Shown here: piece after piece, positions 1-9,399 of the stretch
Numbering within the stretch: position 1 is the first letter of the stretch
How the letters are laid out: the number at the start of each line of letters is the position of its first letter
Origin: an uncultured Lachnospiraceae bacterium
GTDB taxonomy: Bacteria > Bacillota > Clostridia > Lachnospirales > Lachnospiraceae
Reading direction: 5' to 3'
Assembly (NCBI GenBank): GCA_910578335.1
Contig: CAJTPU010000001.1
Span: 248,001-312,000 of the forward strand
Length of the DNA: 64,000 bases
Translations under genes and position numbers: made by a program
The notes under the pieces: model-generated
What the model saw: the letters and a program-made list of their open reading frames with translations, nothing else
Database searches by the model: none
What the model was told of the DNA's origin: nothing

Positions 1-54
1 GTAAACCAGTATGCTGGCTGTTCCCAAATCAATTCCGATATCTGTATACTGCAT
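1..54 (-). CDS. Rod shape-determining protein MreB/Mbl family, N-terminal fragment
   Basis: Only the first 18 codons lie in the window; the gene runs off the left edge. The peptide MQYTDIGIDLGTASILVY carries the phosphate-1 loop (DIGIDLGTAS) of the actin-like MreB family, which polymerises under the membrane and guides sidewall peptidoglycan synthesis. I chose the ATG at 54 rather than the one at 60 because the AAAGGGG ribosome binding site is 7 nt from the former and only 1 nt from the latter. MreB, Mbl and MreBH cannot be separated from this fragment, and a DnaK-like actin fold is a remote alternative. Confidence 0.75.
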   Translation of the reverse strand, partial: MQYTDIGIDLGTASILVY

Positions 55-190
55 AAACATACCCCTTTCATGGCAGTGCACTCCGCTATATTGCTGCTCT
101 AAGCGAACCTGTTTTCAAACATTCGAAGTTATTATAACCTAAATCACTCCATTTTCATAGGGGTTTATTAAAATTTTAGTAAATTAAATT

Positions 191-236
191 GGATGCAGAA
201 AAATGAACGGTTCCTTCCGTTCCAATTCCTGCATCC
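191..236 (-). terminator. Probable terminator downstream of uvrA
   Basis: A two-tier hairpin: outer arms GGATGCAG/CTGCATCC (191-198 and 229-236) and inner arms GAACGG/CCGTTC (205-210 and 217-222). On the minus strand it follows the uvrA stop codon and is followed by AATTTAATTTAC rather than a clean T-run, so termination efficiency is uncertain. It separates uvrA from the mreB-type gene. Confidence 0.5.
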
Positions 237-284
237 TTGCTTACATGTAATATAATCGGCATGATGTGTCAAAAACTTTAGGGC

Positions 285-3131
285 TTATTTTAGCATCTTC
301 TTAATATACTGTCCCGTATAAGATTTGGGATTTGCCGCCACTTGCTCCGGCGTCCCCTGTGCGATGACCGTGCCGCCGCCGTCACCGCCCTCCGGTCCGA
401 TGTCAATAATATAATCCGCCGTTTTGATAACGTCCAGATTGTGCTCAATCACCACCACCGTGTTACCGCCCTCCGCAAGTCTCTGCAATATCTCTATCAG
501 TTTATGCACATCGGCAAAATGTAATCCCGTAGTAGGCTCGTCCAGAATATATATTGTCTTTCCGGTACTCCGCTTGCTTAACTCGCTCGCCAGCTTGATG
601 CGCTGCGCCTCGCCGCCGGAAAGCTCTGTGGAAGGCTGTCCCAGTTTGACATAGGATAACCCCACGTCATACAGTGTTTCAATTTTTCGCCGTATGGAAG
701 GCACGTTTTCAAAGAAAGACACCGCCTCCTCCACTGTCATATCCAAAACGTCGTATATGCTCTTTCCTTTGTACTTTACATCCAAAGTTTCCCGATTGTA
801 GCGCTTGCCGCCGCAGACCTCGCAAGGCACGTAGACGTCGGGCAGAAAATGCATCTCAATTTTGATGATACCGTCGCCGCTGCACGCCTCGCACCGTCCG
901 CCCTTTACATTAAAGCTGAATCTGCCTTTTTTATAGCCCTTCGCCTTTGCATCCGCCGTGGAGGCAAACAAATCCCTGATTTGGTCAAACACGCCGGTAT
1001 ACGTCGCCGGATTGGAACGGGGCGTCCGTCCTATCGGGGACTGGTCAATATTAATCACCTTGTCAAGCTGCTCTATTCCTAAAATTCTTTTGTGCTTTCC
1101 GGGAATCGTCCTCGCGCGGTTCAAGCTCTTTGCCAAGTGTTTGTACAAAATCTCATTGACCAGAGAACTTTTGCCGGAACCTGACACGCCCGTCACAGCC
1201 GTCATCACGCCGAGCGGAAAAGTAACATCTATATTTTTCAGGTTGTTTTCCTGCGCGCCCTGTACAGTCAGACTTCCCGTAGCCTTCCGCCTTACCGCCG
1301 GCACGGGTATTTTCCTGGCGCCGCTTAAGTACTGACCTGTGATGGACTCCGGCACCTTCATGATTTCCTCCGCCGTACCGCATGCCACCACCTTACCGCC
1401 GTGTGAGCCAGCCCCCGGACCGATATCCACAATATAGTCCGCCGCCAGCATGGTATCTTCATCATGTTCCACTACAATCAGGGTATTTCCCAGATTCCTA
1501 AGGTTTTTGAGCGCATTCAGCAGCTTGTCATTGTCCCTCTGATGCAGTCCGATACTCGGCTCGTCCAAAATGTAGCATACACCCACCAGTCCTGAGCCAA
1601 TCTGCGTGGCAAGGCGGATGCGCTGGGCTTCCCCGCCGGAAAGCGTAGCCGTTGCACGCGCAAGCGACAGATAATTTAATCCGACGTTTACCAAAAATCC
1701 AACTCGCGCCCGGATTTCCTTTAGAATCTGCTTTCCGATTAATTCCTGCTGCGTCGTCAGTTTCATACCGCTTAGGAAATCCTGCAGCTTATCTATGGAC
1801 ATGGAGGTAATCTCATAAATATTTTTCCCGCAGACCGTAACAGCCAGCGACTCCTTTTTGAGACGCATACCGCCGCAAAGCTTGCAGGGCGTAATCCGCA
1901 TAAAGGTTTCATATTCCTGCTTCATAATGTCGGAAGCCGTCTCTCTGTATTTGCGCTCCACATTTTTAGTCAGCCCTTCAAAAGCCACCGGATAGACGCC
2001 CTTGCCCCGCTGCCCTTCATAATGTACATCAACCTTTCTGCCATCCGTCCCATGCAGCAGTACATATTTCACCTTGTCGGAATACTGCTCAAAAGGCGTA
2101 TCCAAGTCAAAGTGATACGCTTCGCCAAGCGCCTGCAGCACCGCGTTGGTAAAGCTCCCCTTGTCAGCACAGGACTGCCAGCCGGTTACGGCAATTGCAC
2201 CTTCATTGATGCTAAGCGTCTGGTCGGGAATCATCAGTTCTACATCAAATTCCATCTTATAGCCCAGACCAAAACAGTCCGGACAAGCGCCAAACGGATT
2301 ATTGAAGGAAAAGCTGCGCGGCTCGATTTCACTTATACTGACACCGCAGTCCGGGCAGGAAAAGCTTTGACTGAAGTTCATAGGCTCCCCGCCGATAACA
2401 TCCACCTCCAAAAGCCCTTCCGCCAGCTCCAGCACATTCTCCACGGAATCTGTCAGACGGCGCGCAATGCCTTCTTTTACTATCAGACGGTCTACCACCA
2501 CTTCTATATTATGTTTGATATTTTTATCCAGCTTTATCTCCTCGGAAAGCTCATACAGACTGCCGTCCACACGAACGCGGACATACCCGCTCCTCTTGGC
2601 GCGTTCAAACACCTTTGCGTGCTCCCCCTTACGCCCGCGCACCACCGGCGCCAAAAGCTGTATTCTGGTTCCCTCCTCAAGGGACATAATCTGGTCTACC
2701 ATCTGGTCCACGCTCTGCTTTGCAATTTCCCTGCCACATTTCGGACAATGCGGAATGCCGATTCTGGCATAAAGCAGTCTGAAATAATCATATACTTCTG
2801 TAACCGTTCCCACCGTGGAACGGGGATTTCGGTTTGTGGACTTTTGGTCGATGGAAATCGCAGGAGACAAGCCGTCTATCTTTTCCACGTTGGGTTTCTC
2901 CATCTGTCCCAGAAATTGTCTCGCATAAGAAGACAACGACTCCATATAGCGCCTCTGCCCCTCTGCATAAATCGTGTCAAAAGCCAGCGAAGATTTGCCG
3001 GAACCCGAAAGCCCTGTCAGCACCACCAGCTCATTGCGCGGAATATCCACGTTGATATCCTTCAGATTGTGCTCCTTCGCCCCCCTGATTTTAATCCACT
3101 CCCTAGGGCGTATTTTCTGTACCTCTTCCAT
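285..3131 (-). CDS. uvrA: Excinuclease ABC subunit A (UvrA)
   Basis: Damage-recognition ATPase of nucleotide excision repair; a UvrA dimer scans DNA with UvrB and loads UvrB at bulky lesions. The 948-residue length is normal. Two ABC modules are visible: Walker A GLSGSGKSS near residue 40 and GVSGSGKSS near 645, each with an LSGGEAQRI signature and an ILDEP Walker B. Zinc-binding CxxC pairs occur near residue 130 (CPKCG), in the insertion domain (CPDCG) and in the C-terminal zinc module (CEAC...CEVCGG). The start has GAGGAG 5-6 nt upstream. It begins 17 nt after uvrB, so the two are almost certainly one operon, sharing the SOS-box promoter in front of uvrB. Confidence 0.98.
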   Translation of the reverse strand: MEEVQKIRPREWIKIRGAKEHNLKDINVDIPRNELVVLTGLSGSGKSSLAFDTIYAEGQRRYMESLSSYARQFLGQMEKPNVEKIDGLSPAISIDQKSTNRNPRSTVGTVTEVYDYFRLLYARIGIPHCPKCGREIAKQSVDQMVDQIMSLEEGTRIQLLAPVVRGRKGEHAKVFERAKRSGYVRVRVDGSLYELSEEIKLDKNIKHNIEVVVDRLIVKEGIARRLTDSVENVLELAEGLLEVDVIGGEPMNFSQSFSCPDCGVSISEIEPRSFSFNNPFGACPDCFGLGYKMEFDVELMIPDQTLSINEGAIAVTGWQSCADKGSFTNAVLQALGEAYHFDLDTPFEQYSDKVKYVLLHGTDGRKVDVHYEGQRGKGVYPVAFEGLTKNVERKYRETASDIMKQEYETFMRITPCKLCGGMRLKKESLAVTVCGKNIYEITSMSIDKLQDFLSGMKLTTQQELIGKQILKEIRARVGFLVNVGLNYLSLARATATLSGGEAQRIRLATQIGSGLVGVCYILDEPSIGLHQRDNDKLLNALKNLRNLGNTLIVVEHDEDTMLAADYIVDIGPGAGSHGGKVVACGTAEEIMKVPESITGQYLSGARKIPVPAVRRKATGSLTVQGAQENNLKNIDVTFPLGVMTAVTGVSGSGKSSLVNEILYKHLAKSLNRARTIPGKHKRILGIEQLDKVINIDQSPIGRTPRSNPATYTGVFDQIRDLFASTADAKAKGYKKGRFSFNVKGGRCEACSGDGIIKIEMHFLPDVYVPCEVCGGKRYNRETLDVKYKGKSIYDVLDMTVEEAVSFFENVPSIRRKIETLYDVGLSYVKLGQPSTELSGGEAQRIKLASELSKRSTGKTIYILDEPTTGLHFADVHKLIEILQRLAEGGNTVVVIEHNLDVIKTADYIIDIGPEGGDGGGTVIAQGTPEQVAANPKSYTGQYIKKMLK

Positions 3132-3148
3132 TTCTCCTCTATCTCCTT

Positions 3149-5137
3149 TTATTCTTCTCTGTCTCGCAAAATCGTCTTCAGCTCTGCCATCTTGTCACGC
3201 AGCTCCGCCGCCGCCTCAAAGTTGAGGTCTGCAGCCGCTTTCTGCATCTTCTTCTGCACGTCTGCAATCAGCTTTTCAAGCGCCTTGTTGTCCATGGATT
3301 CAGGGTCCTTTTCAAACCGAACCTCTTCCTTGGCAATCACCTTTGATATCCGTATCAGGTCACGCACCGCCTTTTTAATGGTTTGCGGCGTGATACCGTG
3401 TTCTTCATTGTATTTTTCCTGTATGGAACGTCTTCTATTCGTCTCTTCTATTGCAGCGCGCATGGAATCTGTCATATTGTCGGCATACATTATAACATGC
3501 CCTTCTGCATTTCTTGCCGCCCTGCCGACCGTCTGTATCAGGGAGGTCTCCGAGCGCAGAAATCCCTCCTTATCCGCATCCAAAATGGCAACCAGTGAAA
3601 TTTCCGGAATGTCCAATCCTTCCCTAAGCAGGTTGATTCCCACCAGCACATCAAATACATCAAGACGCATATCCCGTATAATCTCCGCCCGCTCCAGCGT
3701 ATCAATGTCCGAATGCAGGTACTTGACCCGTATGCCCACATCCTTCATATAATCCGTCAAATCCTCTGCCATGCGCTTTGTCAGCGTCGTAACCAGAATT
3801 TTGTTGTGCTGCTCCGTCTCCTTTCTCACTTCCGCTATCAAATCATCAATCTGCCCTTCCACCGGACGGACGGAAATCTCGGGGTCCAAAAGCCCCGTAG
3901 GACGGATAATCTGCTCCGTACGCAGCAGCTCATGCCCCGCCTCATAGTCAGAAGGCGTCGCCGAAACAAACAGCATCTGGTCGATATGCTCCTCAAACTC
4001 ACTAAAATTCAAGGGTCTGTTGTCCAGTGCCGACGGAAGCCTGAAGCCGTAGTCCACCAGTGTCGTCTTACGGGAACGGTCGCCCGCATACATCCCTCGA
4101 ATCTGCGGAATCGTAATATGGGACTCGTCTATGATAATCAGATAATCATCTCCAAAATAATCCATCAGACAATGAGGCGGCTCCCCCGCCTTCATCCCGC
4201 TTAAATGTCTGGAATAATTTTCAATGCCGGAGCAGAATCCCGTCTCCCTGAGCATTTCAATGTCAAAATTGGTTCGCTCGGATATGCGCTGTGCCTCAAG
4301 AAGCTTGTCCTCACCTTTAAAATAGTGAATGCGCTCCTCCAGCTCCTTTTCAATCTCATCACATGCCTTCTTGATTTTTTCTGCCGCCACAACGTAGTGA
4401 GACGCCGGAAAGATGGTAATATGATTCAGCGACGCGTGCACCTGTCCCGTCAATGGCTCCACCTCGCAGATACGGTCTATCTCATCCCCGAAAAATTCAA
4501 TCCGGATAAGATAGTCCCCGCCCTGTGCCGGATAAACCTCCACCACATCGCCACGCACGCGGAAGGTACCCCTCTGCTGGTCCATATCGTTGCGGTCATA
4601 CTGAATATCTATCAATTCTCTGAGCACCTGCTCCCTGTCTTTTGTCATCCCCGGGCGTAGGGAAACCAGCATCCCCTGATAATCCTCCGGGCTCCCCAGA
4701 CCATAAATGCAGGACACACTGGCAACCACCACCACATCCCTGCGCTCCGTCAAAGACGCCGTCGCCGACAGCCTGAGCCTGTCTATCTCCTCATTCACCG
4801 CCGAATCCTTGGCAATATACGTGTCAGAAGACGGCACATATGCCTCCGGCTGGTAATAATCATAATAGGAGACAAAGTATTCCACTGCATTCTCGGGGAA
4901 AAATTCCTTGAACTCCCCATACAACTGCCCCGCCAGAGTCTTGTTATGCGCAATCACAAGAGTCGGCTTATTTAATGCCGCTATTATATTCGCCATGGTA
5001 AAGGTCTTGCCCGAGCCGGTAACGCCAAGAAGCGTCTGGAACTGATTGCCTTCCCGAAACCCCTTTACCAAAGTTTCTATCGCCTGCGGCTGGTCGCCGG
5101 TGGGCTGGTATTCGGAATGTAATACAAAATGGTCCAT
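3149..5137 (-). CDS. uvrB: Excinuclease ABC subunit B (UvrB)
   Basis: Helicase-like subunit that verifies damage after UvrA loading and recruits UvrC and UvrD. The 662 residues include Walker A GVTGSGKTF near residue 39, the DNA-clamping beta-hairpin around YYDYYQPEAYVP near residue 92, the DESH motif II, helicase motifs V/VI (LREGLDIPE, QTVGRAARN) and a C-terminal UVR domain (LNFEAAAELRDKM) that binds UvrC. The start is preceded by GAAAGGA. It is first in a uvrB-uvrA operon. The upstream region has two sigma-A-like promoters and a LexA-type box. Confidence 0.98.
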   Translation of the reverse strand: MDHFVLHSEYQPTGDQPQAIETLVKGFREGNQFQTLLGVTGSGKTFTMANIIAALNKPTLVIAHNKTLAGQLYGEFKEFFPENAVEYFVSYYDYYQPEAYVPSSDTYIAKDSAVNEEIDRLRLSATASLTERRDVVVVASVSCIYGLGSPEDYQGMLVSLRPGMTKDREQVLRELIDIQYDRNDMDQQRGTFRVRGDVVEVYPAQGGDYLIRIEFFGDEIDRICEVEPLTGQVHASLNHITIFPASHYVVAAEKIKKACDEIEKELEERIHYFKGEDKLLEAQRISERTNFDIEMLRETGFCSGIENYSRHLSGMKAGEPPHCLMDYFGDDYLIIIDESHITIPQIRGMYAGDRSRKTTLVDYGFRLPSALDNRPLNFSEFEEHIDQMLFVSATPSDYEAGHELLRTEQIIRPTGLLDPEISVRPVEGQIDDLIAEVRKETEQHNKILVTTLTKRMAEDLTDYMKDVGIRVKYLHSDIDTLERAEIIRDMRLDVFDVLVGINLLREGLDIPEISLVAILDADKEGFLRSETSLIQTVGRAARNAEGHVIMYADNMTDSMRAAIEETNRRRSIQEKYNEEHGITPQTIKKAVRDLIRISKVIAKEEVRFEKDPESMDNKALEKLIADVQKKMQKAAADLNFEAAAELRDKMAELKTILRDREE

Positions 5138-5165
5138 GGAAAATCCTTTCTTTCATAAAACAATG

Positions 5166-5194
5166 ATTATACGTGTTAAAAAAGGACATGACAA
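5166..5194 (-). promoter_or_regulatory. Proximal uvrB promoter
   Basis: On the minus strand TTGTCA (5189-5194) and a perfect TATAAT (5166-5171) are separated by 17 nt and lie about 30 nt before the uvrB ATG. It is a good sigma-A match by eye; no expression evidence. Confidence 0.55.
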
Positions 5195-5205
5195 CTGTCT
5201 TTCAC

Positions 5206-5244
5206 AGTATATCATATCCTCCTTATAATTGCAAACATTTGTTC
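5206..5244 (-). promoter_or_regulatory. Distal uvrB promoter with LexA-type SOS box
   Basis: On the minus strand GAACAAATGTTT (5233-5244) matches the Gram-positive SOS box GAAC-RNRY-GTTY. It abuts and slightly overlaps a TTGCAA -35 element (5229-5234), which is followed after 17 nt by TATACT (5206-5211). LexA bound here would cover the -35, as expected for a damage-inducible uvrBA operon. Confidence 0.65.
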
Positions 5245-5303
5245 TTTATTTTTGCATCTGAATTTTGTTGAAGCACGGCTGTTTTGATAAATATTGCCCC
5301 TCC

Positions 5304-6710
5304 CTAAATGGGTCCCCCTGTAAAGACCATGTTTAGCGTCTCCCCAAAAACAGGGTAATACTGCCGCCATACAGCATAAACACATCCTGCCGTGGCTGCC
5401 GCAATATACACATAGCTTCCTGCATACAGCGCCCGCACCAGCCACGTGCCAAGGACGGCTTTCTTTGCCGTTATCTTTGTAATAGAATCCGTGATATTCT
5501 GTATGCCCATAAAAAGAATACTCAGCATGGGAATAAGCCCCGGCAGAAGATACCTGCCCTGCGCCTGATAATCGCTGGAATAAGCATACCAGTACGCCAA
5601 TAAGAGCGGTGTAAACGCCGCCACAAACATGCCTGCAAAAAAGCCCGCGCGTTTTGCCCCCGTAAATGCTTTTCTTCTGTTGGGCAGCAATAACCCCAGT
5701 ATGCCCACAAATAAAATGATTTTAAAGCCGCGCAGCACATAGACAGGCGGCGACAGCAGCATATTGCCAAACCTTCCAAAAAAACTATTCACCAGCATCT
5801 CCAAATATCCCTCATGGAAAAACAGGCAGTAAATCGGATAGCCGGTATTTTGAAACGTTTCCTTCACAGACGGCTTAAAGCTGTCCGCCGCATACAGCTC
5901 CGCGCTCCTGCGGTTTGCCGCAAAACCAAGAAAATCCCCATCGTACAGGATGGCGCTTCTCAAAAACCACCATCCCGCAAGAGCCAGCACAATCCCCGTA
6001 ATGATAAGACCCGTGCGCAGGCAGCTCTTCACGGCAAAACCCGTTTTCCCGTTCTCTTTCCGGTAAAAGAAGGATGCCAAAAACACAAGGATGCTTCCCA
6101 GCACCATGCCATATGCATTGTAATAGGAAAGCGCGCAGATTGCGATGCCAACGGAAAGCATAACATAATTCTTCCCCGTCCAGCCCTCCTTTAACCCGCT
6201 TACCAGCGCATAGACCATAATCGCACAGGACATATAGGCAAAGGCATCACAGTTCACATAGGTAAAAATAAACAATGCCTGCGGCCAGAAAGAAGCCGTC
6301 AGGGTAAAGAACCAGCCAGCCCGCTTATCAGAAAAAAGCTTCTTTGCCGTCTTGCGGACAAATATATAGCTCACCACTCCGGCAAGCATATTGGCGGCTC
6401 TCGCCGCCATCAGCAGCGCATAAGCATTGGCGGTAAACAAAGAGAGCACTTTCATAAACAGTGCCATCACAATATAGGGCAGTCCGGGGAAAAAAGCATA
6501 AGAGATACCCCATGTACTGATTATCAGCTCGCTTGCCGTCCCGTTCGGCAGCTTTCCCTCCTGCATAATATAATAGGGCAGCGCATACCGGCAGCGCTCG
6601 TCCGGCTGTTCGGTAATCGGCTGCACCATCCCCCAAATAAACAGTACGGCAAACAGGCACACTCCCACTGCAATTTCTATGATACGCTCATTTCTTTCCT
6701 TACGACTCAT
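5304..6710 (-). CDS. Polytopic membrane protein, DUF2142/glycosyltransferase-39-like
   Basis: A 468-residue integral membrane protein with roughly 10-12 hydrophobic segments. A short positively charged N-terminus is followed by a first membrane segment and the motif TEQPDERCRYALPYY near residue 40, which resembles the acidic first loop (PDE) of DUF2142 and related lipid-linked sugar transferases. That would imply cell-surface polysaccharide work, but no substrate can be read. I start at ATG 6710 with AAAGAGGA just upstream; the frame is open further up only through a TTG without a ribosome binding site. It stands between uvrB and the S41 protease on the same strand. Confidence 0.6.
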   Translation of the reverse strand: MSRKERNERIIEIAVGVCLFAVLFIWGMVQPITEQPDERCRYALPYYIMQEGKLPNGTASELIISTWGISYAFFPGLPYIVMALFMKVLSLFTANAYALLMAARAANMLAGVVSYIFVRKTAKKLFSDKRAGWFFTLTASFWPQALFIFTYVNCDAFAYMSCAIMVYALVSGLKEGWTGKNYVMLSVGIAICALSYYNAYGMVLGSILVFLASFFYRKENGKTGFAVKSCLRTGLIITGIVLALAGWWFLRSAILYDGDFLGFAANRRSAELYAADSFKPSVKETFQNTGYPIYCLFFHEGYLEMLVNSFFGRFGNMLLSPPVYVLRGFKIILFVGILGLLLPNRRKAFTGAKRAGFFAGMFVAAFTPLLLAYWYAYSSDYQAQGRYLLPGLIPMLSILFMGIQNITDSITKITAKKAVLGTWLVRALYAGSYVYIAAATAGCVYAVWRQYYPVFGETLNMVFTGGPI

Positions 6711-6730
6711 AATCCTCTTTCTAATATGCA

Positions 6731-6765
6731 GATTCCGCAAAATGCGATAAGCAGCCTGCGGAATC
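6731..6765 (-). terminator. Hairpin after the S41 protease gene
   Basis: Nine-bp arms GATTCCGCA/TGCGGAATC (6731-6739, 6757-6765) just downstream of the stop codon at 6776. The minus-strand 3' flank is TGCATATTAG, so the U-tract is poor; it may be a processing or stability hairpin instead. Confidence 0.4.
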
Positions 6766-6775
6766 CATACCTTTC

Positions 6776-8101
6776 TTATTCTTCTATCATGCTCTCCAGC
6801 AATTCCTTTGCACTTTCAAGCTGATTGTCATATTTCTCATCACTATAGTATCTCTCGCTGTCAAATTCGCATACCACATCCGGCTCGATTCCAATGCCGT
6901 GAATATTGGTGCCGCTCGGCGTATAATAAGAGCTTATTGTCAGCTTTACCGCGGAACCGTCGTCCAATTCCACCGGGCGCTGTACAATCCCCTTTCCAAA
7001 GGTGGTCGTGCCCAAAAGCGTACCGACGCCGTAATCCTTGATGGCTCCCGCCAGTATCTCCGATGCACTTGCAGAGTTGCCGTCCACCAGCACTACCATC
7101 GGTACCTCAATTTCCTTTGAACCGTCGCATTTATACTCGCTGCGGTTCCCGTCCCTGTCCTCCGTATACACAATCAAGCCTTCCGGCAAAAGCATCTTGG
7201 CAATGTTTACAACAGAAAGCAGATTGCCGCCGGGATTGGCGCGCAAATCCAGAATAAGCCCTTTCATGCCCTGCCCTCTTGCAACTGCAAGCGCTTCTGC
7301 AAACTGGTCCACCGTTATGCTGTCAAACTCCGTTATCTGGATATAAGCAATCCCATTGTCATACATTTCGGATTCCACGGTAGGCGATTCCACTTTCCTG
7401 CGCACCACATCCTTCTCAATCTCCTTGCCGTCCCGAATCAGCGTCAGATGCACATAAGTGCCCTCCTCGCCTTTGATAAGGCTGACCACCTCCTGCAGGC
7501 TCATGCCGTAGGTTTCTGTTCCGTCCACCTTATATATCAGGTCATTGGCACGCAAGTCTGCCTCTTCCGCAGGTGTGTTCGCTATCACGCCGCTGATTTT
7601 GGCAAGAGTGGTAGTGGTATCAAGCTGCACTTTGGCGCCGATTCCAAAATAAACGCCCAGAGAATCCTGATAGAGGGATTGCAGTTCTTCCTCTGAAAAA
7701 TATTCGGAATAAGGGTCTCCCAAGGCTTCTACCATACCTCTGTATGCGCCTTCCTCCAAAACCTTTCTGTCAATATCTTCCTTCCAATAATAAGTATCTA
7801 TAATTTCTTCTATTAATTGCAGCTTTTCTATCATTTCCGGCGTTATTGCCGTATTATCGCCGTAATCCGGCTTATCGTCCTTTTCCTCATTTCCGGCAGA
7901 TGTCTGCTTATCCGGAACCCTGTCCTTTCCTGCCGCCAATACCTGCATACGGTTCAGCAGATACGTAACGCTCACAATCAACAGCGCTGTTGCAAGTCCT
8001 GTCAGCAGACCGCAGAAAAAATGTCTGCCTCCCTTTCCGTCAGGACTCTGTCCGCCATCCGGCTTCCCATTTTCTATTGCATAGATTTCATTTTGTTCCA
8101 T
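6776..8101 (-). CDS. S41 family C-terminal processing peptidase (CtpA/CtpB-like)
   Basis: Membrane-anchored serine protease of the tail-specific/CtpA family, acting outside the membrane on envelope proteins. One membrane segment lies at about residues 28-50, a PDZ domain at about 145-230 (GIGAKV...VVSLIKGEEGT) and the S41 catalytic domain after it. The GNSASASE block (341-348) holds the nucleophilic serine and FGKG (368-371) the general-base lysine. GGAGGAG precedes the ATG. It follows the M23 hydrolase gene by about 54 nt, in the same order seen with ftsEX clusters of other Firmicutes, so a role in maturing or clearing wall-enzyme partners is a reasonable inference. Confidence 0.93.
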   Translation of the reverse strand: MEQNEIYAIENGKPDGGQSPDGKGGRHFFCGLLTGLATALLIVSVTYLLNRMQVLAAGKDRVPDKQTSAGNEEKDDKPDYGDNTAITPEMIEKLQLIEEIIDTYYWKEDIDRKVLEEGAYRGMVEALGDPYSEYFSEEELQSLYQDSLGVYFGIGAKVQLDTTTTLAKISGVIANTPAEEADLRANDLIYKVDGTETYGMSLQEVVSLIKGEEGTYVHLTLIRDGKEIEKDVVRRKVESPTVESEMYDNGIAYIQITEFDSITVDQFAEALAVARGQGMKGLILDLRANPGGNLLSVVNIAKMLLPEGLIVYTEDRDGNRSEYKCDGSKEIEVPMVVLVDGNSASASEILAGAIKDYGVGTLLGTTTFGKGIVQRPVELDDGSAVKLTISSYYTPSGTNIHGIGIEPDVVCEFDSERYYSDEKYDNQLESAKELLESMIEE

Positions 8102-8155
8102 AGCTCCTCCTATTCCGCCGCCTAAGCAGCATTATCTCAGACAAAATGATGCCCC

Positions 8156-9382
8156 TTATTGGGACAAGTAATTCCACGGACTGACATACTCTCCATTCAA
8201 CCGCACGCTAAAATGTAGATGGGGACCGGTGGAACGTCCCGTGGAGCCCACCGCAGCAATCGTCTCTCCCCGCACCACGATATCGCCCGTCTTTACATAC
8301 AGTTGGGAAGCGTGCATATAAACCGTATACAGGCTGTCTCCGTGGTCTATCATAACATAATTTCCCATGGAGCTGCTATAGGAAGCAGCTACCACTTTCC
8401 CGTCATAAGCTGCGAATATGGCTGTTCCGGTCGGCGATGCCAAATCAATACCGTTATGAAACCTGTCAATTCCCAGCGTCGGATGCGGGCGCATGCCATA
8501 ATCGCTGGAAAGCCTTGTATAAGTGGCGACCGGAAACTTAAACTGCCCTCCGTCGTAAGACATCAGAGAACCGTTTGCCGCCAGAATCCGCTTTTTCTCC
8601 TCCGCGATTGCCGCTTCCAGAGCTTCCACGATTTCATTCTGCTCTTTGATATCCGCCTCGTATTCCTTGATTGCCTGCTCCTTGTTGGCGATACTGCCCT
8701 CATACTCGTTTATGGTCTGCTGCTTCGCCAGTATCAGCTCCTCCATCGCCGCTTCTTCTGCAAGCACGCCCTCCCTTGTCTCTTCTAAGAGCGCCATATC
8801 CTCCAAAAGCTGCTGCTCCGTCACCTCTATCAACTGGCGGTTCAGCATAAACTCATTGAGCTGTTCCCTGTCATATGCGGCAATCTGCTCCATGTACTCC
8901 ACCTTCGTCAAAATATCTGCAATGCTTTGCCCGCTGAGTATCATATCCCAGTAAGTTGCATCACCCTGCTCATAGGTGTACTGAATCCGGTGCACCATCG
9001 CCTCATACTGTGCCGCCTCAAGCTCCTTCGCCGCAGCAAGTTCCTCCTGCGTGCGGGCAATGTCGAGCTCCTTCTGTGCAATCTGCTCATTCAGCCTCTC
9101 TATATTGTCCTGAATTTCCTGAAGCTTCATGTCGAGCTGCCTGATATAATTTTTTAAATCCTTTTTTTTCGCCTCCAACTGCTTCTTGATATTCTGGGCA
9201 TTTGTCAGCGAATTCTGCAGTGCCTTTCTTTCTTCCTCCGCCCTTTTTATCTCTTCTTCTTTTTGCCTGATACTCTCAGATGTAATGGAAGAATAGGACG
9301 TTGCAGAAGACGGGGTAGTGTGATTGATTAGCAGAACCACAACAATCACAGCCGTTAAAAGCACCACGATTTTCTTCTTCAT
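8156..9382 (-). CDS. Coiled-coil M23 peptidoglycan hydrolase (EnvC/PcsB-like partner of FtsEX)
   Basis: A 408-residue secreted or membrane-tethered protein: N-terminal hydrophobic segment (residues 2-22), a long coiled coil rich in E, Q and K (about 35-265), and a C-terminal LytM/M23 domain (about 295-408) with zinc-site motifs FHNGIDLA and HLHFSVR. All three M23 metal ligands seem present, so it may cut peptide cross-links itself rather than only activate an amidase. I start at ATG 9382 (GGTGGA upstream); the longer open frame has no matching ribosome binding site and overlaps ftsX. It lies 17 nt after ftsX, supporting activation by the FtsEX complex at division sites. Confidence 0.9.
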   Translation of the reverse strand: MKKKIVVLLTAVIVVVLLINHTTPSSATSYSSITSESIRQKEEEIKRAEEERKALQNSLTNAQNIKKQLEAKKKDLKNYIRQLDMKLQEIQDNIERLNEQIAQKELDIARTQEELAAAKELEAAQYEAMVHRIQYTYEQGDATYWDMILSGQSIADILTKVEYMEQIAAYDREQLNEFMLNRQLIEVTEQQLLEDMALLEETREGVLAEEAAMEELILAKQQTINEYEGSIANKEQAIKEYEADIKEQNEIVEALEAAIAEEKKRILAANGSLMSYDGGQFKFPVATYTRLSSDYGMRPHPTLGIDRFHNGIDLASPTGTAIFAAYDGKVVAASYSSSMGNYVMIDHGDSLYTVYMHASQLYVKTGDIVVRGETIAAVGSTGRSTGPHLHFSVRLNGEYVSPWNYLSQ

Positions 9383-9399
9383 GCAATCCACCCTTTCCG

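Noticed and set aside
61..284. Small gene between mreB-type gene and uvrA
   Set aside because: No open frame with a ribosome binding site; only the uvrA hairpin and AT-rich sequence that probably holds the mreB promoter.
2022..3752. A 576-codon open frame on the plus strand across uvrA and uvrB
   Set aside because: It is antisense to two clearly conserved genes, has no ribosome binding site or recognisable domain, and arises from codon bias of the opposite strand.
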